Shown here in pieces: positions 61,298-64,000 of a stretch of DNA of 64,000 bases (position 1 is the stretch's first letter; every line of letters begins with the position of its first letter). Source of the stretch: Paraburkholderia tropica (GTDB lineage Bacteria; Pseudomonadota; Gammaproteobacteria; Burkholderiales; Burkholderiaceae); the NCBI RefSeq assembly GCF_900109265.1, contig NZ_FNZM01000016.1, forward strand, positions 62,001-126,000. Direction: 5' to 3'. The notes below the pieces were generated by a model. The model saw nothing but the letters and a program-made list of their open reading frames with translations. It was not told the DNA's origin and searched no databases. Position numbers and translations under genes: made by a program.

Positions 61298-63750
61298 GCG
61301 CCGGCGCCTCTTCCGCCGTGGTCTGGCTCGCGGAAGTCACGCGCGCCGATCTCGGGTGTGTCGGCGGCAAGAACGCGTCGCTCGGCGAACTGATTGCGCG
61401 GCTCACGCCACAGGGCATTAAGGTGCCGCCCGGTTTCGCGACCACGGCGCAGGCGTATCGTGACTTTGTCGCGGCAAACCGGCTCGATGAAGTGATCGCC
61501 GCCGCGCTCGACGATCTGGAGACGGGGCGCCGCACGCTCGCGGAAATGGGTACACGCATCCGCGCAGCGGTCTTGCGAGGAGAATGGCCGGCGGCGATCG
61601 CGGACGCTATCGCCGCTGCCTATGCGGAGTTGAGCCGCCAGAGCGGCCAGGACGTGCTGAGCGTTGCCGTGCGCTCCAGCGCAACCGCCGAGGATCTGCC
61701 CGAGGCGAGCTTCGCGGGGCAGTTCGAGACCTTCCTGAACGTGTCCGGCGCCGCCGCCGTGCTCGACGCATGCCGGCGCTGCTACGCCTCGCTCTACACC
61801 GACCGGGCGATCAGCTACCGTCAGGCCAGGGGTTTCAACACGCTCAAGGTCGCGGTGTCGGTGGGCGTGCAGCAGATGGTGCGCGCCGACCTCGGCGGCG
61901 CGGGCGTCATGTTCTCGATCGATACCGAGACCGGCTTCGATCGCGTCGTCCTGATCGATGCGGCCTGGGGCCTCGGTGAGAACGTGGTGCAGGGCGCGGT
62001 GGATCCGGACGAATACGAGGTATTCAAGCCGCTGCTGAAAGACCCTGCGTTGGCGCCCATCGTCGGCAAGAAGTGCGGCGCCAAGGCGATCAAGATGATC
62101 TGCACACGCAGCCGCATGCAGCCGACCAAGAGCGTGCGGACCTCGCTGGCCGAGCGCCGCGCCTGGGTGCTCAACGACGATGAAATCCTGAAGCTGGCGC
62201 GCTGGGCCTGTCTGATCGAGACGCACTATGGCTGTGCGATGGACATGGAGTGGGCGCGGGACGGCGCGACGGGCGAGCTCTTCATTGTGCAGGCGCGTCC
62301 GGAAACCGTGCAGTCGCGCCGCGATGCCGCAAGCATCAGGACCTGGCATCTCGACAGGAGCGGGCCGAAGCTGCTTTTGGGCGTCAGCGTCGGCGAGGCG
62401 ATAGGCGCGGGCGAAGTCTGCGTGATCGAGCAGCCTCGCGACATGGCGCGCTTCGTGGACGGCGCGGTGCTGGTCGCGCAGACCACCGACCCCGACTGGG
62501 TGCCGATCATGCGGCGCGCGTCGGCGATTGTCACCGACCATGGCGGACGCACCTCGCACGCGGCGATCGTGAGCCGCGAACTGGGCTTGCCGGCGATCGT
62601 CGGGAGCGGCAATGCCACGCGCGTGCTGCGCAACCGCCAGAAGGTCACCGTGAGTTGCGCACAGGGCGAGGAAGGTGAGGTCTATGAGGGCATCGCCGAC
62701 TTTCACGCGGACGAGATCGACTTCTCGAGCTTGCCGCCCACGCGTACCGGCATCATGCTCAACTTCGCGAATCCGATGGCGGCGTTTCGCTGGTGGCGCC
62801 TGCCCGCCGATGGGGTGGGACTCGCGCGCATGGAGTTCGTGATCGGCAACCAGATTCGCGTTCATCCCATGGCGCTGGTTCACTATGACCAGTTGAAGGA
62901 CGAACAGGCAAAGCGCACGATTCGCAACCTCAGCGCGGGCTACGCGGACAAGACGGCCTATTTCGTGGACCACCTTTCGCGGGCGCTTGGGCGCATCGCG
63001 GCCGCGCAGTTTCCGCGTCCCGTGATCGTGCGCATGAGCGACTTCAAGACCAACGAGTACGCGAACCTCGTGGGCGGCGCCCAGTTCGAGCCGCGCGAAG
63101 CCAATCCGATGCTTGGTTTTCGCGGCGCCTCGCGCTATTACTCGCCGCTGTACCGTGAAGGATTCGCACTCGAATGTCGTGCGATCCGGCGCCTGCGCGA
63201 AACCATGGGCTTCACCAACGTCATCGTGATGATCCCGTTCTGCCGCACGCCCGAGGAGGCCGACCGTGTGCTGGAGGTCATGAAGGGGAACGGGCTGGAG
63301 CGCGGGCGCGATGGCCTGGAGATTTATGTGATGTGCGAGATTCCGTCCAACGTGGTGCTCGCCCGGGAGTTCGCGAAGCGCTTCGACGGCTTCTCGATCG
63401 GCAGCAACGATCTCACGCAGCTCACGCTCGGCGTGGACCGCGACTCGGCGCAACTGGCGGGCCTTTTCGACGAGCAGAACGACGCGCTCAAGTGGATGGT
63501 GCGCACCGTGATCGAAGAAGCCCATCGATGCGGGGCGAAGGTCGGGTTGTGCGGCGAGGCGCCCGCGCATCATCCCGAGTTTGCCGCGTTCCTGGTCGAA
63601 TGCGGGATCGATTCGATTTCGGTGAGCCCCGACAGCTTCGTGGCGATCAAGCGTGCCGTCGCGGCCCGCGAGGCGGCGCACGATGCGGACCTTGCCGTGC
63701 CGGCAGCCGAGGCGTCGCGCCGCGCCCACGGGGTCGAAATCACGCCTTAG
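61294..63750 (+). CDS. ppsA: Phosphoenolpyruvate synthase
   Basis: An 818-residue enzyme converting pyruvate and ATP to PEP, AMP and phosphate. N-terminal ATP-grasp domain (GGKNASLGELI about 21-31, RSSATAEDLPEASFAGQ about 129-145), swivelling phospho-His domain with TDHGGRTSHAAIVSRE (catalytic His about 422), and C-terminal TIM barrel with GSNDLTQLTLGVDRDS and the catalytic Cys in GLCGEAPAHHPEFA (about Cys752). Length is slightly above the usual 790-800. The GTG at 61294 overlaps the Usp stop, so expression is coupled and presumably FNR/ANR-dependent. From 63751 to 63874 no gene is seen. Confidence 0.94.
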   Translation: MSAGASSAVVWLAEVTRADLGCVGGKNASLGELIARLTPQGIKVPPGFATTAQAYRDFVAANRLDEVIAAALDDLETGRRTLAEMGTRIRAAVLRGEWPAAIADAIAAAYAELSRQSGQDVLSVAVRSSATAEDLPEASFAGQFETFLNVSGAAAVLDACRRCYASLYTDRAISYRQARGFNTLKVAVSVGVQQMVRADLGGAGVMFSIDTETGFDRVVLIDAAWGLGENVVQGAVDPDEYEVFKPLLKDPALAPIVGKKCGAKAIKMICTRSRMQPTKSVRTSLAERRAWVLNDDEILKLARWACLIETHYGCAMDMEWARDGATGELFIVQARPETVQSRRDAASIRTWHLDRSGPKLLLGVSVGEAIGAGEVCVIEQPRDMARFVDGAVLVAQTTDPDWVPIMRRASAIVTDHGGRTSHAAIVSRELGLPAIVGSGNATRVLRNRQKVTVSCAQGEEGEVYEGIADFHADEIDFSSLPPTRTGIMLNFANPMAAFRWWRLPADGVGLARMEFVIGNQIRVHPMALVHYDQLKDEQAKRTIRNLSAGYADKTAYFVDHLSRALGRIAAAQFPRPVIVRMSDFKTNEYANLVGGAQFEPREANPMLGFRGASRYYSPLYREGFALECRAIRRLRETMGFTNVIVMIPFCRTPEEADRVLEVMKGNGLERGRDGLEIYVMCEIPSNVVLAREFAKRFDGFSIGSNDLTQLTLGVDRDSAQLAGLFDEQNDALKWMVRTVIEEAHRCGAKVGLCGEAPAHHPEFAAFLVECGIDSISVSPDSFVAIKRAVAAREAAHDADLAVPAAEASRRAHGVEITP

Positions 63751-63874
63751 CCGTCTTTTCAATTGGGGCGGCTCATGCACGGCCCGGTTGCCCCCGATAC
63801 TCGCTGAAAAGAGCGGCGGCGCAGGGGTGGCAATCGCCTCACGCCGCTTTCATGCCCCGGACAGGGCCGACCCT

Positions 63875-64000
63875 TCAGCGCGGCACCCACCAGGTATCCG
63901 ATGTACCCGTCCGGACATAGAGGCGCTTGACGGCGGCCCAGGCGATCCGGCGCGCCGCTTCTTCCTGGCGTGGGTCCGATGCGTGGGCGGCCCACGCATG
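63875..64000 (-). CDS. ChaB-like protein, C-terminal part (cut by window edge)
   Basis: Minus-strand frame open from the window edge to TGA at 63875-63877: about 41 residues containing EEAARRIAWAAVKRLYVRTG, which resembles the conserved WAAVK.KY end of ChaB-family proteins (putative cation transport regulators). The start lies beyond the window. It is convergent with ppsA. Confidence 0.6.
   Translation of the reverse strand, partial: HAWAAHASDPRQEEAARRIAWAAVKRLYVRTGTSDTWWVPR

Noticed and set aside
61024..63780. 918-residue open frame on the minus strand
   Set aside because: Antisense shadow of ppsA and the Usp gene; Arg/His-rich, no motif, and the plus strand has clear catalytic motifs. Long antisense frames are expected at this GC3.
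1..64000. Search for CRISPR arrays, tRNA/rRNA genes, transposases, integrases and att-like direct repeats
   Set aside because: None seen by eye; only short operator-like repeats were found.

Overview
The window looks like a chromosomal or megaplasmid segment of a Burkholderiaceae bacterium (Paraburkholderia/Caballeronia/Burkholderia type). Supporting this are high GC with strong GC3 bias (hence very long antisense shadow ORFs), a Burkholderia-type DUF3331 protein, a Gram-negative trimeric porin, many LysR regulators and a dense set of amino-acid ABC transporters. No rRNA, tRNA, CRISPR array or insertion sequence was seen.

Layout. (1) 1-3.2 kb: DUF3088 protein, M20 acetylornithine-deacetylase-like enzyme, GNAT acetyltransferase, cytochrome b561. 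(2) 3.6-8.5 kb: the most striking locus, a complete Family 2A encapsulin operon: rhodanese, serine O-acetyltransferase, small XRE regulator, encapsulin shell, and a SufS-type cysteine desulfurase with a roughly 278-residue low-complexity N-terminal extension that is the expected cargo-loading region, closed by a terminator. (3) 8.6-18.8 kb: amine/omega-amino-acid catabolism: DAO-type oxidase, 2-hydroxyacid dehydrogenase and cupin on one strand; succinate-semialdehyde-type dehydrogenase, class III aminotransferase and a full polar amino-acid ABC transporter on the other, then an Lrp/AsnC regulator. (4) 19-25.3 kb: GntR regulator, a phospho-lyase-like class III aminotransferase and a hydroxylysine-kinase-like phosphotransferase, divergent from a second amino-acid ABC transporter. 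(5) 25.5-32.5 kb: mixed genes (LysR, enoyl-CoA hydratase, alpha/beta hydrolases, DUF3331, HD-domain protein). (6) 32.8-40.4 kb: SDR, TauE-type exporter, taurine:pyruvate-type aminotransferase, MocR/TauR regulator and TauABC. A 10-bp word (GATGGTGCCA) recurs in the two regulatory gaps of this cluster. (7) 40.4-45.6 kb: guanidino-acid ureohydrolase with its own ABC transporter and LysR. (8) 46-52.5 kb: PAS-GGDEF protein, porin, and a P450/ferredoxin/ferredoxin reductase set behind a TetR gene with a palindromic operator candidate.

(9) 52.9-63.8 kb resembles the low-oxygen/dormancy loci of Burkholderia (the lxa locus type): an orphan NarL-family regulator lacking the phospho-acceptor Asp, a small HPF-like protein, cytochrome b561, a P1B-5-type metal ATPase with C-terminal hemerythrin domain, a secreted regulatory-like-domain protein, two universal stress proteins, PfkB and PEP synthase. 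Three perfect FNR/ANR-type boxes (TTGAY-N4-RTCAA) lie in its intergenic regions. The window ends in the C-terminus of a ChaB-like protein.

All functional calls come from reading translated sequence against remembered family features; no database search was run.
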